Below are positions 6,473-14,448 of a stretch of DNA of 30,388 nucleotides, piece by piece. This DNA is from a virus. The notes under the pieces were generated by a model. That model saw only the letters and a list, made by a program, of their open reading frames with translations. It ran no database searches and was not told the DNA's origin. Location of the stretch: positions 1-30,388 of the IMG/VR virus record IMGVR_UViG_3300042691_034076. The stretch is one strand, 5' to 3'. Numbering within the stretch: the first letter of the stretch is position 1; the number at the start of each line of letters is the position of its first letter. Position numbers and translations under genes: made by a program.

Positions 6473-6537
6473 TATTTATATTTATATTAATTATTTAAGT
6501 ATTAATTATATATAATATATATTAATTATTTATAATT

Positions 6538-6585
6538 ATGCTCAAACAAGTAAAACAATTAGAAAATTTAAAAATAAATTTATGA
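6538..6585 (+). CDS. Possible 15-residue leader mini-ORF
   Basis: An ATG at 6538 opens a 15-codon frame (MLKQVKQLENLKINL) whose TGA overlaps the ATG at 6582 (ATGA). This is the geometry of translational coupling, and the gap before it is about 65 bases of almost pure A+T. The peptide is lysine-rich and may have no function of its own. It could equally be chance, since short frames are common in such sequence. Confidence 0.2.
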   Translation: MLKQVKQLENLKINL

Positions 6586-6761
6586 GATACAAGCAACATA
6601 CCGTAAGTAAGTTAGAAGCGCAGGCGATGAAATTGAAAACATTGCAACGCGCAATTAAAAACAATGACATGACAGGTCAGCAAGCAATCGACTTTTTAGA
6701 ATTAGTTATTAAAGAAATTAGTTTTGTAGTTGAACGTTTGGAGTTAGAACCTAATGAATAA
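6582..6761 (+). CDS. Small helical protein, 59 aa
   Basis: A 59-residue protein beginning MRYKQHTVSKLEAQAMKLKT and ending ERLELEPNE. It is supported by the start context AAAATAAATTTATG, shared with the genes at 1740 and 8455, and by an eight-base overlap (ATGAATAA) with the next gene. The N-terminal half is basic and helical (KLKTLQRAIKNND); the second half is amphipathic (TGQQAIDFLELVIKEISFVV). The even spacing of hydrophobic residues suggests a two-helix hairpin or an oligomerising coiled coil. No family is recognised. Overlap with the membrane protein gene suggests a small partner subunit. Confidence 0.65.
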   Translation: MRYKQHTVSKLEAQAMKLKTLQRAIKNNDMTGQQAIDFLELVIKEISFVVERLELEPNE

Positions 6762-7845
6762 AACTATACTTAAAATTTTAGTTGGACTGATAGCGTTGTC
6801 GTTATCTGTTTGTGCTGCATTTTTTTCTGTAGTAGGTTTAGCAAAACTATTCGCCGGGGCAGTGACCGCGGTAATTGTAATGGCTTCTATATTAGAAGCT
6901 TCTAAATTAGTAACAGCTTCATTTTTATATCAGCATTGGAAAACAGTATCTAAAACGTTAAAGCTTTATCTATTAGCTGCAATGGTAATAATCGCCGCAA
7001 TCACGTCTTTAGGTATTTATGGATTTTTATCAAGCGCATATCAAAATACTAAATCTAAATATGACTTAACTCAAACTCAAACAGACAGTTTAGCGACACA
7101 AAAATTGTATTTTGAATCTTCAGTTGAAAATTTTAAACTTCAATTAAGTACAAAATCTAATCAATTGTCTAACTTAACGAATATTCGAAATTCGCAAGAG
7201 TTACGAGCTACTCAATTAGTAACTGCAAATCGATCTTCATCGTCGGCTGACAGAAGTGCAAAACAAACAGATTTAGCAATTAAGACTATTAATTTAGAAA
7301 TTGATTCGTTGAATAAAAAAATTATTGCATATTCTGACTCGGCATCTAAAATTACAGTTGCAGTAAAACAACTTTCATTAAAAAATGAATTGTCGTCGGA
7401 ATTAGGATCGTTAGTTTATATTTCTAATGTTTTAAATGTTCCAATGGATAGAGTAGTTAACGTATTAATTATTTTATTTATTATTGTATTTGACCCATTG
7501 GCAATTTGTATGGTATTGGCATTTAACTACTTAAATGAAGTAAAAAAGGATAATGAAGTTCAAAAGGCAGAGCCATCAAAAGAACCTATTACTCCAAAAG
7601 AATATGCCATTCCAAATGAAACTTTATTTACGAATGAAGATATGACTACTAGTACGGCTGATATTACGGATGAACAACCTACGGAACAACCCCGTATACA
7701 ATCGGAAATAGACGACTTGAATAAAGATACTCAAGAGAGTGAAACGACTGTTAAATTAAAAGATTCTGAGTCAGCTGCAGACCGAAAGAGAATTAAAAAG
7801 CAAGAAAAAATGCAGCAATTATATACAAATAAAGTTTCTGTATAA
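6754..7845 (+). CDS. Membrane protein with long coiled-coil loop
   Basis: A 363-residue integral membrane protein. Hydrophobic helices are visible at about 7-29, 31-57 (with an internal Glu, ILEASKLV) and 71-94. A Gln/Ser/Thr-rich coiled-coil segment of about 125 residues follows (100-225, e.g. LATQKLYFESSVENFKLQLS), then a last membrane helix at about 235-262 containing FDPLAICMVLAF, and a charged cytoplasmic tail (265-363). Proteins of this layout occur in T4-like phages, but I know of no established function. A role in lysis timing, superinfection exclusion or membrane remodelling is possible. It overlaps the 59-aa gene upstream by eight bases and is followed after 15 bases by the putative zinc protein gene. 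Confidence 0.75.
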   Translation: MNKTILKILVGLIALSLSVCAAFFSVVGLAKLFAGAVTAVIVMASILEASKLVTASFLYQHWKTVSKTLKLYLLAAMVIIAAITSLGIYGFLSSAYQNTKSKYDLTQTQTDSLATQKLYFESSVENFKLQLSTKSNQLSNLTNIRNSQELRATQLVTANRSSSSADRSAKQTDLAIKTINLEIDSLNKKIIAYSDSASKITVAVKQLSLKNELSSELGSLVYISNVLNVPMDRVVNVLIILFIIVFDPLAICMVLAFNYLNEVKKDNEVQKAEPSKEPITPKEYAIPNETLFTNEDMTTSTADITDEQPTEQPRIQSEIDDLNKDTQESETTVKLKDSESAADRKRIKKQEKMQQLYTNKVSV

Positions 7846-7860
7846 TTAAATCAATAAGTT

Positions 7861-8406
7861 ATGAAATCGCAAAAATCAATTGTTAAGAAAAAAACATCTT
7901 CGTACGCTACTACAAAGTTTAGTACTAAATTTGATAATCGTGGTAGAAGGATGATGATATGTATTAATTCTGAGCCTGGCTCAAATTATTGGAAGGGGCA
8001 TGAATGCCATGAATGGACTTTAGTAGGAGATGACGCTACTGCAGTAGTTTGTTTTAAATGTACATCTGCATTAACAGACGCCCCTGTAGTTAAAGTAGCG
8101 CAAATTAAATCAGACAAACCTAAAGGCTGGAAGTTTATGAAAGTATTTGTAGATAAAGACGGGTCTGTATATCATAAGGGAATTGAGCAGCCGGAATTAA
8201 AAGGCCAATTTCCAGTTACTGTTATAGAAGACAAACCGGAGAAAAAGAAACTTTCAAAACAGGAAAAAGAAAATGCAATACAAGAGTTAGGTAAGGAAAT
8301 TGAAAAATTAAAAGTGGCAGTAATTCACGAAACAAGAAAAGGTAAAAAAGCAGAGCTTACTCGAGCTCTTTCAAAAGCAAATAAAGCTCTTAAAAAATTA
8401 ACTTAA
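7861..8406 (+). CDS. Basic protein with a possible zinc-binding site, unknown function
   Basis: A 181-residue protein with three parts. Residues 1-30 are basic (KSQKSIVKKKTSS). Residues 31-70 carry GHECHEW (46-52) and VVCFKCTS (62-69), so H47, C49 or H50 together with C64 and C67 could form a four-ligand zinc site. A short segment with KGWKFMKVFVDKDGSVYHKG follows. The C-terminal 60 residues are a lysine-rich helix (KLSKQEKENAIQELGKEIEK), probably a coiled coil. The layout would suit nucleic-acid binding, but I do not recognise the family. The start has the AATAAGTTATG context. Confidence 0.65.
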   Translation: MKSQKSIVKKKTSSYATTKFSTKFDNRGRRMMICINSEPGSNYWKGHECHEWTLVGDDATAVVCFKCTSALTDAPVVKVAQIKSDKPKGWKFMKVFVDKDGSVYHKGIEQPELKGQFPVTVIEDKPEKKKLSKQEKENAIQELGKEIEKLKVAVIHETRKGKKAELTRALSKANKALKKLT

Positions 8407-8408
8407 TA

Positions 8409-8440
8409 TTTGTTAATTAGATAAATTTTTAATATATTAA
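8409..8440 (+). promoter_or_regulatory. Candidate host-type promoter for clpP (TTTG-N20-TATATTAA)
   Basis: TTTG at 8409-8412 and TATATTAA at 8433-8440 are separated by exactly 20 bases, as at 4686, 5509 and 28189. The clpP start lies 14 bases after the -7 box. Confidence 0.48.
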
Positions 8441-8454
8441 GTAAAAATAAATTT

Positions 8455-9096
8455 ATGATAAAAAAATCCAAAAAAGATAGTTTATACGGAGACGATAGAA
8501 AATCTCAATATAAAAAAGATAAAGAACTTCGTGAAGACTTCAATGAAGATGACTCAGTGTATAATGAAATAGATTATGGGCTAAACATTAACGATTCAGT
8601 TGTATACCTTCATGGAGATATAATGTTAGGTAATTTATTTGATTTCATTGCTAAGATTAGAATTATATTAGCAAATCGCCCTGAAGAGAATGCAAAAGAT
8701 CCTATTACGTTAATGATTAATTCCAATGGCGGTGATGTATACGAGGCTTTAGGTATTATTGATTATATAGAAACACTGTCAGTGCCTGTTAATGTTATCG
8801 CGCGTGGCAGAGCGATGTCGGCAGCTGCAATGATTTTATGTTGTGGTACTGGATTGCGTGCAGCGTCAAAGTCTTCGACAATAATGGTTCATGAAGCTTC
8901 TGCAGAGATATTTGGTAAGTCAGCTGATATAAAAGCTAATGCAGAGCATATTGATGAGCTAGAAGAAGAGTTTTATAGGATGATGGCGAAGAAGACAAAG
9001 CATGATGAAGATTTTTGGAGAAAAGCGTGTCGTAAAGATTATTATATGACAGCACAAAAAGCTTTGGAATTAGGTTTAATTGATAAAGTAATTTAA
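8455..9096 (+). CDS. clpP: ClpP-type serine protease (peptidase family S14)
   Basis: A 213-residue protein with an N-terminal charged extension of about 45 residues (KKSKKDSLYGDDRKSQYKKD) followed by the ClpP fold. The oxyanion loop is NSNGGDVYEA (89-98). Catalytic residues can be aligned: S122 in RAMSAAAM, H146 in IMVHEAS and D195 in RKDYYMTA, so the triad is intact. The C terminus has the family pattern ALELGLIDKV. ClpP forms tetradecameric chambers that degrade proteins delivered by a Clp ATPase; no ATPase gene is in the window, so it may use the host one or work alone. In other phages S14 proteins serve as prohead proteases, but this gene is near baseplate and sigma genes, with no capsid genes in view. 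A short downstream gap leads to the HD-domain gene. Confidence 0.93.
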   Translation: MIKKSKKDSLYGDDRKSQYKKDKELREDFNEDDSVYNEIDYGLNINDSVVYLHGDIMLGNLFDFIAKIRIILANRPEENAKDPITLMINSNGGDVYEALGIIDYIETLSVPVNVIARGRAMSAAAMILCCGTGLRAASKSSTIMVHEASAEIFGKSADIKANAEHIDELEEEFYRMMAKKTKHDEDFWRKACRKDYYMTAQKALELGLIDKVI

Positions 9097-9107
9097 TAAA
9101 TAAAGTT

Positions 9108-9851
9108 ATGGGAAAACAAGACACACAAGCTCAATGGGATCAGTTAATGCAATATATTGAACTTTACATTAACAGTCCTAGAAAAGAAGCTTTAATTAAA
9201 ATGTATGAGTCGTTAGCAGATAGAGTTTTAACTGCGCCAGCGTCGTCACACTCTACAAGGCACAATTGCTTTCCAGGAGGTTACATTGATCACGTTAATC
9301 GAGTAGTTAAATGTGCGATTACATTATGGGACATATGGAACTCGCTAGGAGCTAATACTAAAAATTACACAAAAGAAGAAGTTGTATTTGCAGCAATTAA
9401 TCATGATTTAGGTAAAATTGGATCAGCTACAGATGAGTATTATGTACCAAACGATTCAGATTGGCACGTTAAAAGAGGTCAGATATATAAAATCAATCCG
9501 AATTTAACTTTTATGAAAGTGCCTGACAGAAGTGTATTTACGTTGCAAGAGCATGGAGTAGCTTATTCTGAAAATGAATACTTAGCTATTAAATTGCATG
9601 ATGGTTTATATTCTAAAGGAAATGAATCTTATTTAATGGCAGGAAGTCCTGAGTTTGCATTGAGAACCGATTTACCGATATTAATTCATCATGCAGATCA
9701 TTTAGCTACTTTAATTGAAGCTACATTACAGCATTCTGCAGAATCTAATACTAATGTTGAACCTACAAAAGTTAAATCTAAATTAAATAACATTAACAAT
9801 CCAGTTACTGATTCTAATTTAAGAGACGCTTTTGATAAAATATTTGGATAA
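9108..9851 (+). CDS. HD-domain phosphohydrolase
   Basis: A 247-residue protein of the HD superfamily of metal-dependent phosphohydrolases. Likely ligands: H62 in YIDHVNRV, H99-D100 in INHDLGKIG, and further histidines in LQEHGVAY (147-154), KLHDGLY (162-168) and LIHHADHLA (192-200). The HD pair on a helix, preceded by H62 and followed by later His/Asp, is the classical layout. Related enzymes hydrolyse nucleotides or cyclic nucleotides. Possible roles include nucleotide-pool control or removal of host alarm nucleotides, but the substrate cannot be inferred. The start has AATAAAGTTATG, and the stop overlaps the next ATG (TAATG). Confidence 0.85.
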   Translation: MGKQDTQAQWDQLMQYIELYINSPRKEALIKMYESLADRVLTAPASSHSTRHNCFPGGYIDHVNRVVKCAITLWDIWNSLGANTKNYTKEEVVFAAINHDLGKIGSATDEYYVPNDSDWHVKRGQIYKINPNLTFMKVPDRSVFTLQEHGVAYSENEYLAIKLHDGLYSKGNESYLMAGSPEFALRTDLPILIHHADHLATLIEATLQHSAESNTNVEPTKVKSKLNNINNPVTDSNLRDAFDKIFG

Positions 9852-10147
9852 TGGTATATTTAATAATAATAGTATTTTTACTATCCGTAATAATAGCATC
9901 TGCAGTATCAATTGCAAATTTAATTAAATATTCTGAACGGTTAGAAGATTATTTAGAGACTTACGAAACTAAATTAATAGAAGTTCGTGAGAAAATTATC
10001 GAAGCTGAAATTCGTCTAAAAGAAATTGATATACGCGGTTCATTTGAAGCTGACGATGAAGTTGGATTTATATTCAACTCTATAAAAGAGATTTCTTCCG
10101 ATTTAACTAAAACTATAGAAACATTATATACTGATGAGCGAGATTAA
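9851..10147 (+). CDS. Small single-pass membrane protein with coiled coil
   Basis: A 98-residue protein: a hydrophobic helix at about 2-23 (VYLIIIVFLLSVIIASAVSI) followed by a charged helical segment with heptad-like spacing (YSERLEDYLETYETKLIEVR, EKIIEAEIRLKEIDI) and an acidic tail. The layout is an inner-membrane anchor with a coiled-coil stalk. It overlaps the HD gene by one base and the sigma-factor gene by 14 bases, so it is co-translated with the late regulator. An i-spanin-like or membrane-tethered regulatory role are both possible. Confidence 0.65.
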   Translation: MVYLIIIVFLLSVIIASAVSIANLIKYSERLEDYLETYETKLIEVREKIIEAEIRLKEIDIRGSFEADDEVGFIFNSIKEISSDLTKTIETLYTDERD

Positions 10148-10910
10148 TACTTTACAAACAGAAACTGCCACTAAATCTAGAGGTAGAAAGCCTAAAAATA
10201 AACAATACTTTACAAAGGAAACGGAAGATGCAATTCTGTTATATAATACTTTGGAAAATGATTTTGAACGTAATAAATTGTATGATGCTAAAATTAAATA
10301 TGCATTTGATAAATTAGCAGAAAATATTATCCATACATTTAAGTTTTATCATTTTGATGTGCCGTATGAAGATGTCAAACATGAGGTAATAGCTTTTCTA
10401 AATGAAAAAATTAGTAAATATACTGATCCTACTAAGGGTAAAGCGTTTTCATATTTTTCAATTATTGCTAAAAATTATTTGATTGTAGCTAATAATACAA
10501 ATTATAATAAATTTAAAAATACAGATCAGCCCGAAGCTATAGATGATAATAGAAATGTTATTAATGAAGTTTTGCGTGAGGAAGAGTTAGATGAGAAAAA
10601 AGAGTTTATGGATTTATATATTAAATACATGGATGACAATTTATCTACGATATTTAAAAAACAAACTGATATGTCTGTGGCAGACTCTGTATTAGAGTTA
10701 TTTCGTACCAGAGAAAATATTGAAGACTTTAATAAAAAAGCTCTTTATATCTTAATAAGAGATCGATCAGGAGTTAAGACTCAATACATTACCCGAGTTG
10801 TTAATATAATGAAAGATGTATATGCTGACATGTATATTAATTATAAGCGCACCGGAACTATTTCAATTAATCAATCTAAATTTAGAAAAACTTCAGAATT
10901 CCTAGAATAA
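10134..10910 (+). CDS. 55: Late-transcription sigma factor, T4 gp55-like
   Basis: A 258-residue divergent sigma factor. The N terminus is basic and disordered (KSRGRKPKNKQ). The core (about 45-125) resembles sigma region 2: helices with KYAFDKLAENIIHTFKFYHF, then YEDVKHEVIAFLNEKISKY, and the landmark GKAFSYFSIIAKNYLIVANN (102-121), matching the region 2.3/2.4 pattern of gp55 homologues in marine T4-like phages. I see no convincing region 4, which fits gp55: it contacts only the -10 element and needs a co-activator (gp33) and the sliding clamp. It would redirect host RNA polymerase to late promoters. It sits immediately before the structural block, and TATTTAT motifs without a -33 box are candidate targets. 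Confidence 0.85.
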   Translation: MSEINTLQTETATKSRGRKPKNKQYFTKETEDAILLYNTLENDFERNKLYDAKIKYAFDKLAENIIHTFKFYHFDVPYEDVKHEVIAFLNEKISKYTDPTKGKAFSYFSIIAKNYLIVANNTNYNKFKNTDQPEAIDDNRNVINEVLREEELDEKKEFMDLYIKYMDDNLSTIFKKQTDMSVADSVLELFRTRENIEDFNKKALYILIRDRSGVKTQYITRVVNIMKDVYADMYINYKRTGTISINQSKFRKTSEFLE

Positions 10911-10925
10911 TATATTTATTTAAAA
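10909..10925 (+). promoter_or_regulatory. Candidate late promoter motif before the structural block
   Basis: AATATATTTATTTAAAA is identical over 17 bases to 23749-23765. It lies right after the sigma-factor gene and before ATG 10931, the first gene of the tail block. No TTTG box is found about 20 bases upstream, as expected if a gp55-type sigma factor reads only the -10 element. Confidence 0.42.
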
Positions 10926-10930
10926 GGATT

Positions 10931-11365
10931 ATGGATTTTGATATAGAAATATTTAAGGGAAAGAAATTTTCCGATTTAATGAAAGATATTTATGCTAACA
11001 GTTCTAAAAAAGATCGACAAATAAACATGTTAATTGCAGAACTAAGACCATTAATAAAAAATGTAGGCGATGCAACTGTTATAGTACCTTTAATTAAAGA
11101 ATATTTAGAAGTGGGCGTTAAAAACGACGAACATTTAGTTAAACTAGCCGCTGTTGTGCAACGGTTAGTTTCTACTAATAATAGAGTTCAAGCTGAAACC
11201 GGAAACTCATGGATGTTATCTGAAGAAGAGAAAAAACAATTAATGAATGAGTTAGATTCATTAACAGATGCCGATAAATCAATAAATGAAAAAGTAGTAG
11301 ACTTATCTTCAAAACAAACTCAATTAGAGTCTGAACTTAACGATCTTCAAGACGGTATAATTTAA
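10931..11365 (+). CDS. Hypothetical helical protein at head of the tail block
   Basis: A 144-residue, mostly helical protein. The N-terminal half carries FKGKKFSDLMKDIYANSSKK and helices around NMLIAELRPLIKNVGDA and VPLIKEYLEVGVKNDEH. The C-terminal 45 residues (EEEKKQLMNELDSLTDADKS, SSKQTQLESELNDLQDGI) form a probable coiled coil. I do not recognise the family. Lying between the gp55-like sigma gene and the spike gene with only one base before the latter, it could be a baseplate assembly factor, or a late co-activator in the manner of gp33; neither has direct support. Confidence 0.65.
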   Translation: MDFDIEIFKGKKFSDLMKDIYANSSKKDRQINMLIAELRPLIKNVGDATVIVPLIKEYLEVGVKNDEHLVKLAAVVQRLVSTNNRVQAETGNSWMLSEEEKKQLMNELDSLTDADKSINEKVVDLSSKQTQLESELNDLQDGII

Positions 11366-11366
11366 T

Positions 11367-13508
11367 ATGGGAGCTCAAATATCTATAGTAGCGGCTGAAG
11401 TAGTTGAAGTCATTTATAATGACAAAAATCCTAATTTAATTTATGGTATTAAAGTAAAATTATTTGATGGAACTGTTATTGACGACGAAACTTCTCCAGG
11501 CGCAATTACCGCAATGCCATTAAACTCAAATGTATTAAGAATTCCTTTAAAAGGAGAAGTAGTTTTATTAGTTAAAGCGCCTTCATCATATACAACCGGA
11601 CTTAGAAAGACTACTGAATATTATTATTTAGATATTGTAAATTTACAAGGCGCTATCCATCATAATTCTATTCCTACAGCTACTAAATTTAGTACAGGCG
11701 GTAGCTCCGGCGCGGCCGGAGGTTATAATCAAGCTGCTGCTGGTAATACTAATCAAGAACAAGAGCCAGCGGCAGATAAGAATTTTTCTGAATCTGAAAC
11801 TATTAAGCCATTACAGCCTTACGTCGGCGATGTTATAGTTCAAGGTCGATATGGAAATTCTATTAGAATGTCGAGTAGTCCTAAACTAAGTTTTTTAGCT
11901 AGTAATATCGGAGACTTTGTTAAACCGCCAAAATGGAAAGATGGTAACCCTTCAGCTCCTATTACGATAATACGTAATACAGAGCAAACAAAAGATACAC
12001 GAAAAATAAATGACTTTGTTACTGAAGACTTTAAAGATGAAGACAGCGTAATAGTTATGACTTCAGGTCAACAAATTGAATTTGAGCAAGCCTCTGGTGT
12101 ATTAGCTGCTATTAAAAGTAAAAAAATAACATCTTGGAAAGATGATAAATGGGGCAAGTCACCACAAACATTAATTTCATCTGGTCGTATTATTTTTAAT
12201 AGTTGGCAAAAAGAAATTATTGCATTTGCAAAAAGTGGAATTGGATTATCGTCTGAAACTACAATTGCATTAGATGCCAACGAAGCAATTTCACTAAATT
12301 CTAAAAAAATTGAATTAGGAGATGAGGCCACTGAGCCGTTAATATTAGGAAATTTATGGAAAACATGGACACAAAATTTAATAACAGCTTTAGGTACAGT
12401 CACTGCGATATCTCCTAATGGCCCATGCGTTCCGCTGGCTGGATCTCCGCAATGGGCATCAATTAAATCTTTAGAAGCTCAAATAACTCAATTGTTAAGT
12501 GAAGTTGCATTTACTAAAAAAATTGTTAATGTAGTAAAAGGAAAATCTTATACCAAAAAACCTTCAGATAGAAGATTAAAAGAAAACTTAAAATTATTAG
12601 GGCAGTCGCCAAATGGAATTAATATATATGAATTTAATTTTATAAAAGACCCGGGTAAGCGATATCAAGGAGTAATAGCAGATGAATTAATTGGGTCGCC
12701 ATTTCAAAAAGCAGTATCGGCTGATGAAAATGGATTTTTAATAGTTGATTATTCTCAAATAGACGTTAAATTTATTCCTAGTTTTACGCTAATTAGTTCG
12801 GAAATAAAAATGTACTCTGAGCAAGCTGAGCTCGCCAAAGAACGTATGAAGGATGGTAATTTATCTAAATCAGAACGATTAGCTGCTAACGAAGCATTTT
12901 TATTATACTCTGAAAGAATTAAATCCGGCGTAGATACTTCCGTTAATATTTTCTTAGAAGCTCCAATGGAAAATAAAGATTTAGCTTCAATGGCTTTAAC
13001 TAATAAAAATTACATCCCATACAATACAGCTCAAATAGCACCTTTACCGAATCAATCTATTATCAATGGAGTTAATGCGGGAGAAGTTGCAATGAAAGAT
13101 CTTGGATTGATAGAAAATATACAACGAGGTACTACTAATCGAATTAGCGAAATGCTTCGTTATGTTAACTTTCGTCCTGGTATGTATTGGTCAGCAGCTG
13201 CAGTGTCTACATGGTGGATAGAATCTGGCGTCTTAAACTTTGGATTTGGAACTTCTTCAGAATGGCTAGAATGGGCTATTGAAAATAATCGATTATCAAC
13301 TACTCCAGTAATTGGGTCAATTGCTTTATTTGGCTATAACGGATATACATCTGCTAATCACTGTGCTTTAGTTATTGGAATTGATAATGACGAAAATGTT
13401 ACGGTAATTGAAGGAGACTCAATGGCTCGATATCAAGAAAGTGGTCAAGGCGGTGTCTTTGTAAAGATAGTTAACCCAGCTTCTATTATCGGCTACGTAA
13501 TACCTTAA
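11367..13508 (+). CDS. 5: Baseplate central spike/hub, gp5/VgrG-like, with S74-like module and CHAP-like domain
   Basis: A 713-residue multidomain protein. Residues 1 to about 110 form a probable OB fold; a Gly/Ala/Gln linker follows (115-140). Residues about 150-330 have the repeated beta pattern of a membrane-piercing spike (RIIFNSWQKEIIAFAKSGIG, DANEAISLNSKKIELGDEA), then the spike tail LILGNLWKTWTQNLITALG and QWASIKSLEAQITQLLSEVA typical of gp5/VgrG relatives. At 400-472 is an S74-like module beginning SDRRLK (S400, K405), with YQGVIADELIG and GFLIVDYSQIDVKF. The C terminus (about 580-713) looks like a CHAP-type amidase: MYWSAAAVSTWW (606-617), SANHCALVIG (H665) and VIEGDS (E682). The nucleophile position holds Ser609, not Cys, so peptidase activity is doubtful. 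T4 gp5 likewise is a spike with a lysozyme and is cleaved during maturation. Confidence 0.82.
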   Translation: MGAQISIVAAEVVEVIYNDKNPNLIYGIKVKLFDGTVIDDETSPGAITAMPLNSNVLRIPLKGEVVLLVKAPSSYTTGLRKTTEYYYLDIVNLQGAIHHNSIPTATKFSTGGSSGAAGGYNQAAAGNTNQEQEPAADKNFSESETIKPLQPYVGDVIVQGRYGNSIRMSSSPKLSFLASNIGDFVKPPKWKDGNPSAPITIIRNTEQTKDTRKINDFVTEDFKDEDSVIVMTSGQQIEFEQASGVLAAIKSKKITSWKDDKWGKSPQTLISSGRIIFNSWQKEIIAFAKSGIGLSSETTIALDANEAISLNSKKIELGDEATEPLILGNLWKTWTQNLITALGTVTAISPNGPCVPLAGSPQWASIKSLEAQITQLLSEVAFTKKIVNVVKGKSYTKKPSDRRLKENLKLLGQSPNGINIYEFNFIKDPGKRYQGVIADELIGSPFQKAVSADENGFLIVDYSQIDVKFIPSFTLISSEIKMYSEQAELAKERMKDGNLSKSERLAANEAFLLYSERIKSGVDTSVNIFLEAPMENKDLASMALTNKNYIPYNTAQIAPLPNQSIINGVNAGEVAMKDLGLIENIQRGTTNRISEMLRYVNFRPGMYWSAAAVSTWWIESGVLNFGFGTSSEWLEWAIENNRLSTTPVIGSIALFGYNGYTSANHCALVIGIDNDENVTVIEGDSMARYQESGQGGVFVKIVNPASIIGYVIP

Positions 13509-13542
13509 ATTTTTAAATTAGATAATTATTAAAAAGAATATA

Positions 13543-13998
13543 ATGAACTCGAAAAATTTTATACAAACGCTGCGTAAAATAATTAGAGAGGAAGTTCAAA
13601 CGGCTGTACGCTCAGAAATTAATTCTATACTTAATGAAAGTGCTAAGCCTACTGAAGTTCGTAAACCAGCTCCTAAACAAGCAGCTACGGTTAATGCAGC
13701 TAAAAAACAATATGTTAAAAATTCTTGGCTCAATGACATTTTAAATGAAACGACTGCTCATATGGGCTCAGGAAAATCAATGTTAGAAGAATCTATTAAC
13801 TATAACGACTACTCAGATTGGCCAACGATGAATATGAATTCAATGCCATCAATGGGAAGTAAAAAATCTGTAGTTCCGAACACAGATGTTAATGGAAATC
13901 CAGTTAATGTTAATGCATTGCCAGAAGATGTAGTTAACGCATTAACAAAAGATTACTCAGCATTAATGAAAGCAATTGATAAGAAAAAAGGTAAATAA
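13543..13998 (+). CDS. Putative virion-associated protein between spike and gp25
   Basis: A 151-residue protein with a basic amphipathic N-terminal helix (NFIQTLRKIIREEVQTAVRS), an Ala/Pro/Lys-rich linker (KPAPKQAATVNAAKKQ), a Met/Ser/Asn-rich middle (WPTMNMNSMPSMGSKK) and a helical C terminus (LPEDVVNALTKDYSALMKAI). Small proteins with this kind of N terminus occur among baseplate genes of marine T4-like phages, but the function is not known to me. The stop sits directly before the gp25 ATG (TAATG overlap), indicating coupled expression; a chaperone or assembly role for the wedge is a reasonable guess. Confidence 0.65.
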   Translation: MNSKNFIQTLRKIIREEVQTAVRSEINSILNESAKPTEVRKPAPKQAATVNAAKKQYVKNSWLNDILNETTAHMGSGKSMLEESINYNDYSDWPTMNMNSMPSMGSKKSVVPNTDVNGNPVNVNALPEDVVNALTKDYSALMKAIDKKKGK

Positions 13999-14447
13999 TG
14001 TCAATAGTTAGAAAATATAATCCTATTGATTTACTTCCAGACGTAGCAGTTGGAATTAAATTGCCATTTACAGGAAAAAATGGCAATTTATTTGATTTAT
14101 CATATTCTACTAGAGATCAAGCTCTTTCCAATTTAAAAAATTTACTTTTAACACGTCGTGGTGAGCGTATAATGGAACCGTTATTTGGGACTACAATACA
14201 AGATTCGTTATTCGAAGCTAATACAGACTCATTAGTTGAACGTGTTAAAAATTCTGTATCCACTGCAATTGAATATTGGCTTCCTTACATTACAATTACA
14301 TCATTGGCAGTCGATCGAGTTATATCACAACTTGGAGCTCAAGAAGAGCATGGACTTACTATTAAGTTAGAAGTATCCGTTGGCACTGATAAAGCTAATA
14401 TACCAATAACCTTCGTAGTTACTCCTAGTTTAATAACAGTACTATAA
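13998..14447 (+). CDS. 25: Baseplate wedge subunit gp25
   Basis: A 149-residue protein of the gp25/GPW family, a core part of every contractile-tail baseplate (TssE in type VI secretion). The family signature is clear: DQALSNLKNLLLTRRGERIM (residues 36-55) followed by EPLFGTTIQDSLFE, with preceding N-terminal beta strands and a C-terminal helix-strand unit (IEYWLPYITITSLAVDRVIS). It joins the inner baseplate to the sheath: in T4, gp25 with gp6 and gp53 forms the wedge core. Length is close to T4 gp25 (132 aa). It lies directly before gp6, the order seen in many contractile systems, with one base between stop and ATG. Confidence 0.9.
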   Translation: MSIVRKYNPIDLLPDVAVGIKLPFTGKNGNLFDLSYSTRDQALSNLKNLLLTRRGERIMEPLFGTTIQDSLFEANTDSLVERVKNSVSTAIEYWLPYITITSLAVDRVISQLGAQEEHGLTIKLEVSVGTDKANIPITFVVTPSLITVL

Positions 14448-14448
14448 C

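Noticed and set aside
8455-9096. Calling the ClpP protein the prohead protease
   Set aside because: No capsid, portal or scaffold genes are in view, so only the protease family can be supported.
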